A stretch of DNA of 57,651 bases from Candidatus Nanopelagicales bacterium. Its GTDB lineage: Bacteria; Actinomycetota; Actinomycetes; S36-B12; CAIYMF01. Every line of letters begins with the position of its first letter. Within the stretch, counting starts at the first letter, position 1. Positions 1 to 10,285 of this stretch are shown here, in pieces. The notes beneath the pieces were generated by a model. It was not told where the DNA came from, made no database searches, and saw only the letters and a list, made by a program, of their open reading frames with translations. Made by a program: the position numbers and the translations under genes. The stretch spans positions 1-57,651 of the forward strand of contig JADGOZ010000149.1 in assembly GCA_017882705.1 (NCBI GenBank). The letters run 5' to 3'.

Positions 1-3000
1 CGTGGTCTTGAGCAATGACATGCCGACGCGGCTCGTCGGGGTCGTCGGGCGCGCGCAGGATCGGCGTTAGGTCGAGACCACTCGCCTTCCAGTGTGCGAT
101 CGCCGCGGCGGTGTCAAGGAACTCGACCTGCCCGACCGCTTCGCTGATCGTGCGAAAACCCATCTCGGCAAGGTATTCGCGCACTTCGGTGGCGATGAAC
201 TCGAAGAAGTTGACGACGAACTCGGGCTTGCCGGTGAAGCGCCTGCGAAGCTCGGGGTTCTGCGTCGCGACACCCACCGGGCAGGTGTCAAGATGGCAGA
301 CCCGCATCATCACGCAACCCGAGACGACAAGCGGCGCCGTCGCGAAGCCGAACTCTTCGGCGCCGAGGAGTGTCGCGATAATGACATCGCGACCGGTCTT
401 CAACTGACCGTCTGTCTGCACCACGATGCGCTCGCGCAACCCGTTCGCGATCAGCGTTTGCTGCGTCTCGGCAAGACCGAGCTCCCACGGACCGCCCGCG
501 TGCTTCAGCGACGTCAGAGGCGATGCGCCAGTGCCACCGTCATGCCCCGAGATCAAGACGACGTCGGCATGCGCTTTCGAGACCCCGGCCGCGACGGTTC
601 CGACACCGACTTCGGCAACCAGCTTGACGTGCACCCGTGCCTGTGGGTTGGCGTTCTTCAGGTCGTGAATGAGCTGCTTCAGATCCTCGATCGAGTAGAT
701 GTCGTGATGTGGCGGCGGCGAGATGAGCCCGACGCCGGGCGTCGAGTATCGCGTCTTCGCGATCCACGGGTAGACCTTGTGGCCGGGCAGCTGGCCACCC
801 TCGCCGGGCTTCGCGCCCTGCGCCATCTTGATCTGGATGTCGTCGGCGTTGACGAGGTAGTGGCTCGTCACGCCGAAGCGCCCTGAGGCGACCTGCTTGA
901 TCGCCGACCGCTTGGAGTCGCCGTTGGGCAGCGGGTCGAAGCGCTCCGGGTCCTCGCCGCCCTCACCGGTGTTCGACTTCGCGCCGAGGCGGTTCATGGC
1001 GATCGCGAGGGTCTCGTGCGCCTCGCCGGAGATGGAGCCGTAGGACATCGCGCCGGTCGAGAACCGCTTCAGGATCTCGCTGACCGGCTCGACCTCCTCG
1101 ATCGCGACGGGTTCGCGCAGGCCATCCCTGAAGCGGAAGAGGCCGCGCAGCGTCATCAGCCGCTCGGACTGCTCGTCGACGCGGGCGGTGTACTGCTTGA
1201 AGATGTCGTAGCGGCCGCTGCGGGTGGCGTGCTGCAGGCGGAAGACGGTCTCCGGGTCGAACAGGTGCGACTCGCCCTCGCGTCGCCACTGGTACTCGCC
1301 GCCGACGTTGAGCCGGCGGTGCGCCGGCGAGATGCCGGTCTGCGGGTAGGCGATCGCGTGCCGACGCGCCGTCTCCTCGGCGACGACGTCGATGCCGACG
1401 CCGCCGAGCTTGGACGTCGTCCCGGTGAACCAGCGGTCGATGACCTCCGGTGCGAGGCCGATCGCCTCGAAGACCTGGGCCCCGCGATAGGACGCGACCG
1501 TGGAGATGCCCATCTTGCTCATCACCTTGAGGACGCCCTTGCCGAGCGCCTTCACCAGGTTGCGGACCGCCTTCTCCGGCGAGATGTCGCTGACGACCCC
1601 ACGACGGACGAGGTCCTCGACGGACTCCATCGCGAGGTAGGGGTTGACCGCGGCAGCACCGTAGCCGATCAGGAGCGCGACGTGGTGCACCTCGCGCACG
1701 TCGCCGGCCTCGACGATGAGGCCGACCTTCGTGCGCTCCTTCTGGCGGACCAGGTGGTGGTGCACGGCGGCGGTGAGCAGCAGCGACGGGATCGGTGCGA
1801 GGTCCGCGTCGCTGTCACGGTCGGACAGCACCACGAAGCGCTTGCCGCTCGCGATCAGCTCGGAGACCTCGGCGCAGATCTCGTCGAGGCGCGCGGCCAG
1901 CGCCTCTCCCCCGCCGTCGACCCGGTAGAGCCCGGACACCTTCGCCGAGGCGAAGCCCGGCAGGTCGCCGTCGGCGTTGATCTTCAGGATCTTCGCGAGC
2001 TCGTCGTTGTCGATCACCGGGAACGGGAGGACCAGCTGCCGGCAGTGCGACGGGCTGGCCGTGAGCAGGTTGACCTCGGGCCCGATGTGGCTCGACAGCG
2101 AGGTCACGAGCTCCTCGCGGATGGCGTCGAGCGGCGGGTTCGTGACCTGGGCGAAGAGCTGCTGGAAGTAGTCGAAGAGCAGGCGCGGGCGCTCCGAGAG
2201 CACCGCGATGGGCGTGTCGGTGCCCATCGAGCCGATGGCCTCCGCCCCCGTGCGCGCCATGGGAGCGACGAGGATGCGCAGCTCCTCCTCGGTGTAGCCG
2301 AAGGTCTGCTGGCGGCGCAGCACGCTCTCGTGCGTGTGCACGATGTGCTCGCGCTCCGGGAGCGCGTCGAGGTGCATCACGCCCGCGTGCAGCCACTCGT
2401 CGTACGGCGCATCCGCCGCGAGCTCCGCCTTGATCTCGTCGTCGGACACGATGCGGTGCTGCTCGGTGTCCACGAGGAACATGCGCCCCGGCTGCAGGCG
2501 TCCCTTGCGCACGACGCGCTCGGGGGCGATGTCGAGCACACCGACCTCGGACGCCAGCACGACGAGTCCGTCGTCGGCGACCCAGTAGCGCCCCGGGCGC
2601 AGTCCGTTGCGGTCGAGCACTGCGCCGATCACGGTGCCGTCGGTGAAGGCGACGTCCGCCGGGCCGTCCCACGGCTCGGTCAGGGTCGCGTGGAACTCGT
2701 AGAACGCGCGACGGGCCGGATCCATCTCGGCGTGGTTCTGCCACGCCTCGGGGATCATCATCAGCACGGCGTGCGGCAGGCTGCGACCGCCGAGGTGGAG
2801 CAGCTCGAGGACCTCGTCGAACGACGCGGAGTCGCTGCCCCCTGCGGTGCAGATCGGGAACAGGCGCGCGATGTCGCCCGGGATCAGGTCGCTCTGGATC
2901 TGCGTCTCGCGCGCGGCCATCCAGTTGCGGTTGCCCTTGACCGTGTTGATCTCGCCGTTGTGCGCGATGAGGCGGTAGGGGTGCGCCAGCGGCCAGCTCG

Positions 3001-3694
3001 GGAAGGTGTTGGTCGAGAACCGCGAGTGGACCAGCGCGAGCGCGGAGGTGAACCGCGGGTCGCTGAGGTCGGTGAAGAAGGTCGACACCTGGGCGGTCGT
3101 GAGCATGCCCTTGTAGACGATCGTGCGGACCGACAGCGAGGGGAAGTAGACGTCGGCCTCGTGCTCGGCGCGCTTGCGCAGGCAGAAGGCCATCCGCTCG
3201 AGCGCCATGCCCATCACGCGCTGCCCGGCCGAGTGGACGAACAGCTGCTTGAGCCGCGGCATGACCGACAGCGCGGTGGCGCCGATGCCGGTCGGGTCGA
3301 CCGGCAGGTCGCGCCAGGCGACGACCTCGAGACCCTCCTCGGCCGCGATCGACTCGATGGTCTTGACCGCCTGCGCGAGCTCCTCGTCGTCGTCGGGGAG
3401 GAAGGCGATGCCGACGGCGTAGGAGCGGCGCGGGGGCAGCTCGACACCCTGCTCGGCGAGGACGGCGCGGAAGAAGTCGTCCGGGACCTGGGTCAGGATG
3501 CCGGCGCCGTCGCCGGAGTCCGGCTCCGAGCCGGAGGCACCACGGTGCTCGAGGTTCTCCAGCGCCGTGATCGCCTGCCGCACGACCTCGTGCGACTTGA
3601 CCCCGGACATCTGCGCGACGAAGGCGACGCCGCAGGCGTCCTTCTCGTGCTCGGGGTGGTAGAGGCCCTGGGGGGCGGGGATGGCCGAGCGCAT
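1..3694 (-). CDS. gltB: Glutamate synthase, large (alpha) subunit, 3' end cut by window edge
   Basis: Converts glutamine plus 2-oxoglutarate to two glutamates; cytosolic, with GltD (not in this window, presumably beyond the left edge). About 1231 codons are present of a usual ~1500. The start at 3694 has GGAG upstream and gives a short propeptide before the N-terminal nucleophile Cys21 in DACGV, as expected for Ntn-type glutaminase domains. The FMN/synthase part follows, and the 3Fe-4S cluster motif C-x5-C-x4-C ([15 protein letters not shown]) lies near bases 275-325. The missing part is the C-terminal beta-helix domain. Codon third positions fall from nearly all G/C to roughly 75% G/C in the last ~250 codons present. 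Confidence 0.97.
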   Translation of the reverse strand, partial: MRSAIPAPQGLYHPEHEKDACGVAFVAQMSGVKSHEVVRQAITALENLEHRGASGSEPDSGDGAGILTQVPDDFFRAVLAEQGVELPPRRSYAVGIAFLPDDDEELAQAVKTIESIAAEEGLEVVAWRDLPVDPTGIGATALSVMPRLKQLFVHSAGQRVMGMALERMAFCLRKRAEHEADVYFPSLSVRTIVYKGMLTTAQVSTFFTDLSDPRFTSALALVHSRFSTNTFPSWPLAHPYRLIAHNGEINTVKGNRNWMAARETQIQSDLIPGDIARLFPICTAGGSDSASFDEVLELLHLGGRSLPHAVLMMIPEAWQNHAEMDPARRAFYEFHATLTEPWDGPADVAFTDGTVIGAVLDRNGLRPGRYWVADDGLVVLASEVGVLDIAPERVVRKGRLQPGRMFLVDTEQHRIVSDDEIKAELAADAPYDEWLHAGVMHLDALPEREHIVHTHESVLRRQQTFGYTEEELRILVAPMARTGAEAIGSMGTDTPIAVLSERPRLLFDYFQQLFAQVTNPPLDAIREELVTSLSSHIGPEVNLLTASPSHCRQLVLPFPVIDNDELAKILKINADGDLPGFASAKVSGLYRVDGGGEALAARLDEICAEVSELIASGKRFVVLSDRDSDADLAPIPSLLLTAAVHHHLVRQKERTKVGLIVEAGDVREVHHVALLIGYGAAAVNPYLAMESVEDLVRRGVVSDISPEKAVRNLVKALGKGVLKVMSKMGISTVASYRGAQVFEAIGLAPEVIDRWFTGTTSKLGGVGIDVVAEETARRHAIAYPQTGISPAHRRLNVGGEYQWRREGESHLFDPETVFRLQHATRSGRYDIFKQYTARVDEQSERLMTLRGLFRFRDGLREPVAIEEVEPVSEILKRFSTGAMSYGSISGEAHETLAIAMNRLGAKSNTGEGGEDPERFDPLPNGDSKRSAIKQVASGRFGVTSHYLVNADDIQIKMAQGAKPGEGGQLPGHKVYPWIAKTRYSTPGVGLISPPPHHDIYSIEDLKQLIHDLKNANPQARVHVKLVAEVGVGTVAAGVSKAHADVVLISGHDGGTGASPLTSLKHAGGPWELGLAETQQTLIANGLRERIVVQTDGQLKTGRDVIIATLLGAEEFGFATAPLVVSGCVMMRVCHLDTCPVGVATQNPELRRRFTGKPEFVVNFFEFIATEVREYLAEMGFRTISEAVGQVEFLDTAAAIAHWKASGLDLTPILRAPDDPDEPRRHVIAQDH

Positions 3695-3830
3695 GTGGTC
3701 ACTCCCGTGATGCTCGCCTGGTCCGGCTCAACTGCACCGGGTGGGTCGAGCAGGGGGACGACGTTGGCCGCTCTGCTTCGCAGGAAGAGTAACGGACGCC
3801 CACCCCGGTCGGCACGCGGGTAGCGCGGGC

Positions 3831-3853
3831 GGTCCCCGCCTGGCGGCGGGACC
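3831..3853 (-). terminator. Hairpin downstream of the VIT1/CCC1 gene
   Basis: GGTCCCCGCC (3831-3840) and GGCGGGACC (3845-3853) form a stem with one bulge and a 4-nt loop, just past the stop of the minus-strand transporter gene. No U-tract, as is common in actinobacteria. Confidence 0.5.
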
Positions 3854-3859
3854 CGGGGA

Positions 3860-4576
3860 TCACCCCAGCGAGGTCCCGACCAGGTGGCCCACCCCGAAGG
3901 TGACCACCGCCGCCAGCACGCCCACGAACAGCTGCCGCAGGCCGGAGAACCACCACGAGCGGGCGGTGACCCGGCTGACGAGCACGCCCGCGACGAACAG
4001 GCCGATCACCGAGAGCACCGCGCTCACGACGAGGGTCTGGGCCCCGAACACGAACGGGAGGAGCGGGATGAGCGCGCCGAGGGCGAAGGCCAGGAAGGAC
4101 GACCCGGCGGCCACCCACGGGTTGGGCAGCTCGCCCGGGGCCAGCCCGAGCTCCTCCCGGGCGTGCACCTCGAGCGCGGCCTCGGGGTTGCGCCCGAGCT
4201 GGCGCGCGACCTCCTCGGCGAGCTCGAGGTCGACGCCGCGACGCACCCAGATCTGGGCGAGCTCCTTGGCCTCGCCCTCGGCGTTGCGGGACAGCTCGAG
4301 CCGCTCGTTCTCGAACTCCTGCTCGGCCAGCTCGGACTGCGAGGCCACGGAGGTGTACTCCCCCGCGGCCATCGAGAAGGCGCCCGCGGCGAGACCGGCG
4401 AGGCCGGCGAGCACGATCGCGGCGCGGCCACCACCCGCCGCCGCCGTGCCTCCGGCCACGCCAGCCATCAACGCGAAGTTGGACACGAGCCCGTCCATCG
4501 CGCCGAAGACGGCCGGGCGCAGCCAGCCGCCGGTCACGTCGCGGTGGTGGTCGGCGGGAGGTGGGGTTCCGCTCAC
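3860..4576 (-). CDS. VIT1/CCC1-family iron/manganese transporter
   Basis: 238-aa membrane protein of the vacuolar iron transporter family, which moves Fe2+ or Mn2+ across a membrane. The N-terminal helix carries the family-like stretch FGAMDGLVSNFALMAG, a charged central segment (LSRNAEGEAKELAQIW... to AREELGL) matches the cytoplasmic metal-binding loop of the family, and hydrophobic helices follow in the C-terminal half. The start overlaps the lgt stop by 4 nt, so it is probably translated with lgt. Direction and metal are not visible from sequence. Confidence 0.88.
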   Translation of the reverse strand: MSGTPPPADHHRDVTGGWLRPAVFGAMDGLVSNFALMAGVAGGTAAAGGGRAAIVLAGLAGLAAGAFSMAAGEYTSVASQSELAEQEFENERLELSRNAEGEAKELAQIWVRRGVDLELAEEVARQLGRNPEAALEVHAREELGLAPGELPNPWVAAGSSFLAFALGALIPLLPFVFGAQTLVVSAVLSVIGLFVAGVLVSRVTARSWWFSGLRQLFVGVLAAVVTFGVGHLVGTSLG

Positions 4577-5460
4577 GGGTCGACGCTATCGTCCGGGGCC
4601 GCGGCGGGGATGTCGTCCGCGGCGTGCGGCTGGAGCGACTCGGGTGCCTCGCGTCCAGGGCGCAGCCGCGCGCTCACGACGATGTAGGCCAGCGCCCCGA
4701 GCACTACGACGATCGCCGTGAAGACGTTGAGGCGGATGCCGAAGAAGTGGTGCGCCTCGTCGATGCGCAGGCTCTCGATGATGCCGCGGCCGACGGAGTA
4801 GAGACCGACGTAGAGCGCGAAGGCCCGCCCGTGACCCATGGTCCAGCGTCGGTCGGCCCAGATCACGACGAGGGCCACGCCGATGCACCAGATCGACTCG
4901 TACAGGAAGGTCGGGTGGTACGTCGCGAACTGCTCGTAGCCAGGCGGACGGTGCGACGGGTCGATCTCGAGGCCCCACGGCAACGTGGTCGGGCCACCGA
5001 AGAGCTCCTGGTTGAAGTAGTTGCCGAACCGGCCTATCGCCTGAGCGAGCGCGATCCCGGGTGCGATGGCGTCGGCGAACGGAGGAAGCGGGATCCCCTT
5101 GCGGCGGCAGCCGATCCAGGCTCCGATGCCGCCGAGGAGGACCGCGCCCCAGATGCCCAGTCCGCCGTCCCAGATCCGGAAGGCGGCGAGCAGGCCCTTG
5201 CCGTCGGGGCCGAAGTAGATCTGGTTGTCGGTGACGACGTGGTAGATCCGACCGCCGACGATCCCGAACGGCACCGCCCAGATCGCGACGTCGGCCACCA
5301 TGCCGACGGCGCCGCCGCGAGCCACCCAGCGACGACCGCCGAGCCAGATCGCCACGAAGATCCCGAGCAGGATGCACAGGGCGTAGGCCCGCACCGGGAT
5401 CGGGCCGAGGTTCCAGACGCCCTGTGCGGGGCTCGGGATGAAGGCCAGCAGGTCGCTCAC
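4573..5460 (-). CDS. lgt: Prolipoprotein diacylglyceryl transferase
   Basis: 295 aa. Transfers a diacylglyceryl group from phosphatidylglycerol to the lipobox cysteine of prolipoproteins, the first step of lipoprotein maturation at the membrane. The Lgt signature is present as GRFGNYFNQELFGGPT, with several hydrophobic helices around it. It lies 1 nt after the DsbA-like gene and overlaps the transporter gene by 4 nt. lgt next to trpA is a common actinobacterial arrangement; here two redox genes sit between them. lspA, the next enzyme of the pathway, is at 43.8-44.3 kb. Confidence 0.96.
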   Translation of the reverse strand: MSDLLAFIPSPAQGVWNLGPIPVRAYALCILLGIFVAIWLGGRRWVARGGAVGMVADVAIWAVPFGIVGGRIYHVVTDNQIYFGPDGKGLLAAFRIWDGGLGIWGAVLLGGIGAWIGCRRKGIPLPPFADAIAPGIALAQAIGRFGNYFNQELFGGPTTLPWGLEIDPSHRPPGYEQFATYHPTFLYESIWCIGVALVVIWADRRWTMGHGRAFALYVGLYSVGRGIIESLRIDEAHHFFGIRLNVFTAIVVVLGALAYIVVSARLRPGREAPESLQPHAADDIPAAAPDDSVDP

Positions 5461-5461
5461 G

Positions 5462-6283
5462 TCAGGACGCGGGCGCTGCGGCGATGAGCTTCTCCAGCGC
5501 GGCCATGTCCTGCAGCGTCGCCGCCGGGACCTCCGTGCCGTTGAGGTAGGCGGTCGGTGTACCGGGGACGCCCTCGTCCCCGAACGCAGTGAAGGAGTTC
5601 GTCACCCACTGGTCGTAGGTCTTGTCGGTGACGCACTTCTGGAACGTCGTGAGCGCCGTCCCGGTGATGCCGGACGTCTGCGCGAACTGGGTGATCTGCG
5701 CGTCGGTGTAGCCGTCGCCCTCGGTCGTGGGCTGGTTGGCGAAGACCGTGTTGTGGAACTCCTTGAGCTTGCCGGCGTCGATCGCGCAGCCCCAGGCCAT
5801 CGCCGCCTTGTGCGAGGAGTTCGGGTTCGGGCTCGTCGCCACGAAGCGCGCGTCCAGGAACGTGGTCGGACGATAGAGCAGCGTGACCTTGCCGTCGTCG
5901 GCCAGCTTCTGCACGGCTGCGCCGAACGACGTCTCGAACTGTGCGCAGCTCGGGCACTGGAAGTCCTCCCAGATGGCCAGCGTGGGCTTGCCCGCGGTCG
6001 TCTTGTACGGCACGGCCCAAGCGTTGGTGTCGGCGGAGCCGTTGACCCCGGTCGGCACCTTCGCATCCGAGACGGTGCCGGAGGGTGTGCCGCTGGCCGA
6101 GTTGTTCTGCTTGGCGCCCCACACCCCGAGACCGATGATCAGGGCGACGACCACCAGGATCGCGGCGCCGCCGATGAGGCGCACGCGGGTGTCGCGCTTG
6201 CGCTGCTCGGCCTCGGCGGCGGCGCGTGCGGCGGCCGCCTTCTCCTTGGTCGTGCGCTTGCTCTCCTTGGGCGTGTTGCTCAT
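5462..6283 (-). CDS. DsbA-like thioredoxin-fold protein, membrane-anchored
   Basis: 273 aa. A basic, Ala/Lys-rich cytoplasmic N-terminus is followed by one membrane helix near residues 35-55 (IGGAAILVVVALIIGLGVW) and an extracytoplasmic thioredoxin fold with active site CPSC (WEDFQCPSCAQFE) and a cis-Pro region near GTPTAYLNG. This suits a membrane-tethered oxidase or reductase of exported protein thiols. It overlaps the MauE/DoxX gene by 4 nt, so the two likely act as a redox pair: the membrane protein would recycle this one. The partner role is inference. Confidence 0.88.
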   Translation of the reverse strand: MSNTPKESKRTTKEKAAAARAAAEAEQRKRDTRVRLIGGAAILVVVALIIGLGVWGAKQNNSASGTPSGTVSDAKVPTGVNGSADTNAWAVPYKTTAGKPTLAIWEDFQCPSCAQFETSFGAAVQKLADDGKVTLLYRPTTFLDARFVATSPNPNSSHKAAMAWGCAIDAGKLKEFHNTVFANQPTTEGDGYTDAQITQFAQTSGITGTALTTFQKCVTDKTYDQWVTNSFTAFGDEGVPGTPTAYLNGTEVPAATLQDMAALEKLIAAAPAS

Positions 6284-6831
6284 CGGGACTGCTCCTCGAG
6301 CGTCTCGTTCTCGTCAGTGGTCTCGTCGTCGTCGGAGTCGTCGAACGTGAGGGGCGGGCGGTCGAGCGAGAGCTTCGTGGTCGGCCAGGCGACGAGCCAG
6401 GTCGCCATCCCCAGGAACAGGAAGTCGCGGAGGATCTCGGAGGTGTAGCGCCAGGCCTTCCCGTTCTCGCCCACGTTGCCGCCGCCGCCGAAGCACCCGC
6501 AGTCGATGGAGTAGCCACGGATCCACACGCTGGCGATGCCGACGATGAAGCCGAGCATGAGCAGCGCGGTGCCGATCGCCGCGAACCTGGTGAACAGGCC
6601 GATCAGCAGCAGCGCCGCAAGACCCACCTCGACGGCCGGCAGGGCCCAGCCGAGGAACTCGATCCAGGACGGCGGGAAGACGCGGTAGGCCAGGATCGCC
6701 TCGCGCCGGGACTGGTCGGTCTCGAGGAGCTTGGCCAGCCCCGACCAGAAGAGGATGCCCGACAGCACCAGCCGGAGGACGGTGCCGATCCAGGCACGGG
6801 TGTCGCTGCTCACGGATGGATCATCCCTCAC
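6280..6831 (-). CDS. MauE/DoxX-family redox-associated membrane protein
   Basis: 183 aa, about four membrane helices. A Cys pair in SIDCGCFGGGG between helices is typical of the MauE branch of the DoxX superfamily, which supports disulfide formation in exported proteins. It immediately precedes and overlaps the DsbA-like gene, supporting electron or disulfide relay between them. The ATG at 6831 gives the length quoted; a GTG at 6813 (VSSDTRAW) is an alternative start. The C-terminus is Asp/Glu-rich. Confidence 0.82.
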   Translation of the reverse strand: MRDDPSVSSDTRAWIGTVLRLVLSGILFWSGLAKLLETDQSRREAILAYRVFPPSWIEFLGWALPAVEVGLAALLLIGLFTRFAAIGTALLMLGFIVGIASVWIRGYSIDCGCFGGGGNVGENGKAWRYTSEILRDFLFLGMATWLVAWPTTKLSLDRPPLTFDDSDDDETTDENETLEEQSR

Positions 6832-6864
6832 GTCGGTGGCGGGCAGGTGACCAGGTCGGGACCT

Positions 6865-6887
6865 CGCGTGTCCGACGACCGGACGCG
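6865..6887 (-). terminator. Hairpin between trpA and the MauE-like gene
   Basis: CGCG-TG-TCCG (6865-6874) pairs with CGGACGCG (6880-6887) across a 5-nt loop with a 2-nt bulge. It sits 3' of the trpA stop on the minus strand and may end trp transcription before the redox/lgt group. Confidence 0.35.
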
Positions 6888-6904
6888 CGGCCGAGTTCCC
6901 GCCG

Positions 6905-7702
6905 TCAGCCGCCGCGGACCCCGCGGGCGAGCTCGGCCGCCAGGACCCCGACGGCCGTCATCGCGTCGGTGGGGGTCGCGGCGTCGAGGACGGCCCGGAC
7001 GAACGCCGAGCCGACGATCACGCCGTCGGCGTACAACGCCACCTCAGCCGCCTGGGCGCCGGTCGAGACGCCGACGCCGACCGCCACCGGCAGCACGGTG
7101 CGAGCCTTCGTGCGCTCGACGAGCGAGCGCGCGGCGTCGCCGACGCTGGTGCGCGCGCCGGTGACGCCCATGGTCGACGCCGCGTAGACGAAGCCGCTCG
7201 AGGCAGCGGCGACGGTCGCGATGCGGGCGTCGGTGGACGAGGGCGCCACGAGGAACACGCGGTCGATGCCCGCGGCATCGGTCGCCACGGTCCAGGGACC
7301 CGCCTCCTCTGGCGTGAGGTCGGGCGTGATCACCCCGATGCCGCCGGCGGCGGACAGGTCCGTGGCGAAGCGGTCGACGCCGTAGCGCTCGATGGGGTTC
7401 CAGTACGACATGACCAGGGTCGGGGCACCGGTGCGGGCGACGGCCTCGACGGTGCGCAGCACGTCGTCGGTGTGCGTGCCGGCATCGAGCGCCCGCTGCA
7501 CGGCGTCCTGGATCGTCGGGCCGTCCATCAGCGGGTCGGAGTAGGGGAGGCCGACCTCGATCGCGTCGACGCCGTTCTCGACCATCGCCTCGATCACCGC
7601 GACGTCGTCGCCGCGGGACGGGAACCCGGCGGGGAGGTAGCCGATCAGCAGGGCCCGACCGTCGGCCCTCGCGGCCGCGAAGGCCTCGTGGAGGGTGCTC
7701 AC
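6905..7702 (-). CDS. trpA: Tryptophan synthase alpha chain
   Basis: 265 aa. Cleaves indole-3-glycerol phosphate to indole and glyceraldehyde 3-phosphate; works with TrpB in an alpha2-beta2 complex. A TIM barrel with the catalytic Glu in the [18 protein letters not shown] segment (near residue 50) and the loop-2 Asp in the same stretch. GTG start at 7702 overlaps the trpB stop (GTGA), implying translational coupling. The open frame extends further upstream, but only as a shadow of trpB. Confidence 0.96.
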   Translation of the reverse strand: MSTLHEAFAAARADGRALLIGYLPAGFPSRGDDVAVIEAMVENGVDAIEVGLPYSDPLMDGPTIQDAVQRALDAGTHTDDVLRTVEAVARTGAPTLVMSYWNPIERYGVDRFATDLSAAGGIGVITPDLTPEEAGPWTVATDAAGIDRVFLVAPSSTDARIATVAAASSGFVYAASTMGVTGARTSVGDAARSLVERTKARTVLPVAVGVGVSTGAQAAEVALYADGVIVGSAFVRAVLDAATPTDAMTAVGVLAAELARGVRGG

Positions 7703-8952
7703 AGCCGGCCTTCCGGCATGCGCTCGCCGTCGAGCAGGCCGAACCACCGGCTCGCGGTCTCGACATCCTTGTCGCCACGACCGGAGAGGTTCACCAGGAT
7801 CACGGCGTCCGGACCGAGCTCGCGGCCCAGGCGCATGGCACCCGCGAGCGCGTGCGCGCTCTCGATCGCCGGGATGATCCCCTCGGTGCGGCAGAGGAGG
7901 CCGAAGGCCTCCATGGCCGCATCGTCGTTGACCGGCTCGTAGGTCGCGCGCCCGGTCTCGTGCAGCCACGCGTGCTCCGGGCCGACGCCGGGGTAGTCGA
8001 GGCCGGCGCTGATGCTGTGCGACGGACGGGTCTGGCCCCACTCGTCCTGCAGGACATAGGTGCGCGCACCGTGCAGCACGCCGGGTGCACCGCCCGAGAA
8101 CCGAGCGGCGTGCCGCCCCGTCTCGACGCCGTCGCCGCCGGCCTCGTAGCCGTGCAGCGACACCTCGCGGTCGTCGAGGAAGGCACCGAAGATGCCCATC
8201 GCGTTCGAGCCGCCGCCCACGCACGCCGCGATCGCGGTCGGGAGAACGCCGGTGAGCTCCTGCACCTGCTCGCGCGCCTCGGCGCCGATGACGTGGTGGA
8301 ACGTGCGGACCATCTCGGGGAACGGAGCAGGTCCGGTCACGGTGCCGAGGAGATAGTGGGTGTGCTCGACGTTGGTCACCCAGTCGCGCATGGCCTCGTT
8401 GATCGCGTCCTTCAGCGTGCGGCTGCCCGCGGTCACCGGGACGACCTCGGCACCGAGGAGCTTCATCCGCGCCACGTTGAGCGACTGGCGGACTGTGTCC
8501 TCCTCGCCCATGTAGACCGTGCACTCGAGGCCGAAGAGCGCCGCCACGGTCGCCGTGGCGACGCCGTGCTGCCCGGCACCGGTCTCGGCGAGCATGCGGG
8601 TCTTGCCCATCCGCACGGTGAGCAGCGCCTGGCCCAGGACGTTGTTGATCTTGTGCGAGCCGGTGTGGTTGAGGTCCTCTCGCTTGAGGAGGACCCGGGC
8701 ACCGCCGCAGTACGCCGAGAAGCGCGTCGCATCGGTGAGCGGGCTCGGACGCCCGACGTACGTGCGCTGCAGGCGGTCGAGCTCGGTGATGAACGCCGGG
8801 TCGACGATCGCGGCTCGGAACGCGGCGTCGAGCTCGTCGAGCGCCGCGGTCAGCGCCTCGGGCACGAAGCGACCGCCGAACTGGCCGAAGTGACCGGTGG
8901 AGTCCGGGCCGTGCAGGGCGGCGTCGTAGGACCCGCTCTCGGTCGTGGTCAT
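7699..8952 (-). CDS. trpB: Tryptophan synthase beta chain
   Basis: 417 aa. PLP enzyme that condenses indole with serine to tryptophan. The PLP lysine is in [10 protein letters not shown] (near residue 100), the catalytic Glu in [10 protein letters not shown], and the phosphate-binding glycine-rich loop in [11 protein letters not shown] chose the ATG at 8952 ([10 protein letters not shown]) over an upstream in-frame start because the latter would reach back over the trpC stop. It lies 13 nt after trpC and overlaps trpA. Confidence 0.97.
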   Translation of the reverse strand: MTTTESGSYDAALHGPDSTGHFGQFGGRFVPEALTAALDELDAAFRAAIVDPAFITELDRLQRTYVGRPSPLTDATRFSAYCGGARVLLKREDLNHTGSHKINNVLGQALLTVRMGKTRMLAETGAGQHGVATATVAALFGLECTVYMGEEDTVRQSLNVARMKLLGAEVVPVTAGSRTLKDAINEAMRDWVTNVEHTHYLLGTVTGPAPFPEMVRTFHHVIGAEAREQVQELTGVLPTAIAACVGGGSNAMGIFGAFLDDREVSLHGYEAGGDGVETGRHAARFSGGAPGVLHGARTYVLQDEWGQTRPSHSISAGLDYPGVGPEHAWLHETGRATYEPVNDDAAMEAFGLLCRTEGIIPAIESAHALAGAMRLGRELGPDAVILVNLSGRGDKDVETASRWFGLLDGERMPEGRL

Positions 8953-8965
8953 GCTCAGGCCTCCG

Positions 8966-9775
8966 TCAGCCGCGGGTGTTCTTGACCGCGGGATGGGCAC
9001 CGGCCGTCACGAGGTCGTGGACGGCGGTGCGCGGGTCTCCGCCCGTGACCAGACTCTCCCCCACGAGCACCGCATCCGCACCTGCGTTGGCGTAGGCGAT
9101 GAGGTCGTGCGGCCCGCGCACGCCCGACTCGGCGATGCGCACCACGGACGACGGGATGGCCGGCGCCACGCGGGCGAAGGTCTCCCGGTCGACCTCGAGG
9201 GTCTTGAGGTTGCGCACGTTGACGCCGATCACGGTGGCCCCGGCCGCGACGGCGAGCTCGACCTCGTCGACGTCGTGCACCTCGACGAGCGGCGTGAGTC
9301 CGAGGCTGCGGGCCCGCTCGATCAGCGACACCAGCGCCTCCTGCTCGAGCGCCGCGACGATGAGCAGCGCGACGTCGGCGCCGTAGGCGCGGGCCTCCCA
9401 GAGCTGGTAGCTCGAGACGATGAAGTCCTTGCGCAGCACAGGGATCTGGACGGCGGCACGCACGGCCGCGAGGTCGTCGAGCGAGCCCCCGAACCGCCGA
9501 CCCTCGGTGAGGACGCTGATGATGTGGGCGCCGCCGGCCTGGTAGTCGCGTGCCAGCGCGGCCGGGTCGGAGATCGCCGCGAGCGTGCCCTTGCTGGGGC
9601 TCGACCGCTTCACCTCGGCGATCACCTTGACGCCGTCGCCGCGCAGGACCGCCTCGGCGTCGAGGGCGGCGGGGCGGGCTGCCGCGAGCGCCTTGAGCTC
9701 GTCGAGGCTCGTCCGGGACTGGCGGTCCGCGAGGTCGGCGCGGACGCCGTCCAGGATGTCGTCGAGGACCGTCAT
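8966..9775 (-). CDS. trpC: Indole-3-glycerol phosphate synthase
   Basis: 269 aa TIM barrel that closes CdRP to indole-3-glycerol phosphate. Conserved catalytic and phosphate-binding stretches are visible: [10 protein letters not shown] (catalytic Lys), [25 protein letters not shown] and ESGV. No TrpF domain is fused to it. The start is 6 nt after a TAACCT -10 box, so trpC-trpB-trpA may also be transcribed from their own leaderless promoter, separately from the two-component genes just upstream. Confidence 0.97.
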   Translation of the reverse strand: MTVLDDILDGVRADLADRQSRTSLDELKALAAARPAALDAEAVLRGDGVKVIAEVKRSSPSKGTLAAISDPAALARDYQAGGAHIISVLTEGRRFGGSLDDLAAVRAAVQIPVLRKDFIVSSYQLWEARAYGADVALLIVAALEQEALVSLIERARSLGLTPLVEVHDVDEVELAVAAGATVIGVNVRNLKTLEVDRETFARVAPAIPSSVVRIAESGVRGPHDLIAYANAGADAVLVGESLVTGGDPRTAVHDLVTAGAHPAVKNTRG

Positions 9776-9781
9776 CCCGAC

Positions 9782-9787
9782 AGGTTA
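9782..9787 (-). promoter_or_regulatory. -10 box (TAACCT) for leaderless trpC
   Basis: On the minus strand TAACCT is followed by six bases and then the trpC ATG, which puts the expected transcription start at or next to the start codon. No clear -35 box. Confidence 0.5.
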
Positions 9788-9829
9788 GCCGGGACCGGTG
9801 CCGTCGCCGCCCGCGGGTGGGAGCAGTGC

Positions 9830-10285
9830 TCAGCTCGCCCCGGAGCCCAGCCAGGCGAACGCGGGCACGGCCCCGACGTTGCGGACCACGCTGAACACGA
9901 CGGCCAGCACGACCAGCGACCAGAGCAGGGTCGGCGAGGGCATCGGTACGTCGACGGAGTCGCTCGCCTCTCCGCCGGCGCTCGGCTCGGGACCCTTCCA
10001 CGCGTGCCACACCCAGCGACACCAGAGCGCCACCGCGACGGGGAGGACCACGAGCACCACGAACGCGTTGTGGTCGAGCGCGCCTCGCAGGTCGCCGTGC
10101 AGCAGGGAGTGCACCGCGCGCAGCCCGCCGCAGCCCGGGCAGTCGAGACCGGTGATCGCCTTCGTCGGGCAGAGCGGGTAGTGCCCGGGCACGTTCGGGT
10201 CGACCAGGCCGAGGTAGACCGAGGCGAGCACCGTCGCCGCGCCGACCGCGAGCGGCGTGCGCAGCCGACGGGCCCGGGGGGTCAT
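9830..10285 (-). CDS. DUF2752 membrane protein
   Basis: 151 aa. Shows the DUF2752 signature C-P-(x5)-TG-(x2)-CPGCG-(x2)-RA as CPTKAITGLDCPGCGGLRAVHSL, with three predicted helices: near residues 12-30, 80-97 and 120-138. Function is unknown; the paired cysteines suggest metal or redox chemistry, but this is inference. Members often sit beside trpC in actinobacteria. Its ATG overlaps the stop of the histidine kinase gene by 4 nt, so here it is the last gene of the two-component unit. Confidence 0.85.
   Translation of the reverse strand: MTPRARRLRTPLAVGAATVLASVYLGLVDPNVPGHYPLCPTKAITGLDCPGCGGLRAVHSLLHGDLRGALDHNAFVVLVVLPVAVALWCRWVWHAWKGPEPSAGGEASDSVDVPMPSPTLLWSLVVLAVVFSVVRNVGAVPAFAWLGSGAS

Noticed and set aside
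1016-3823. 935-codon plus-strand open frame
   Set aside because: Antisense shadow of gltB: Arg/Asp/Val/Gly-rich low-complexity sequence with no domain, caused by high GC3 on the other strand.
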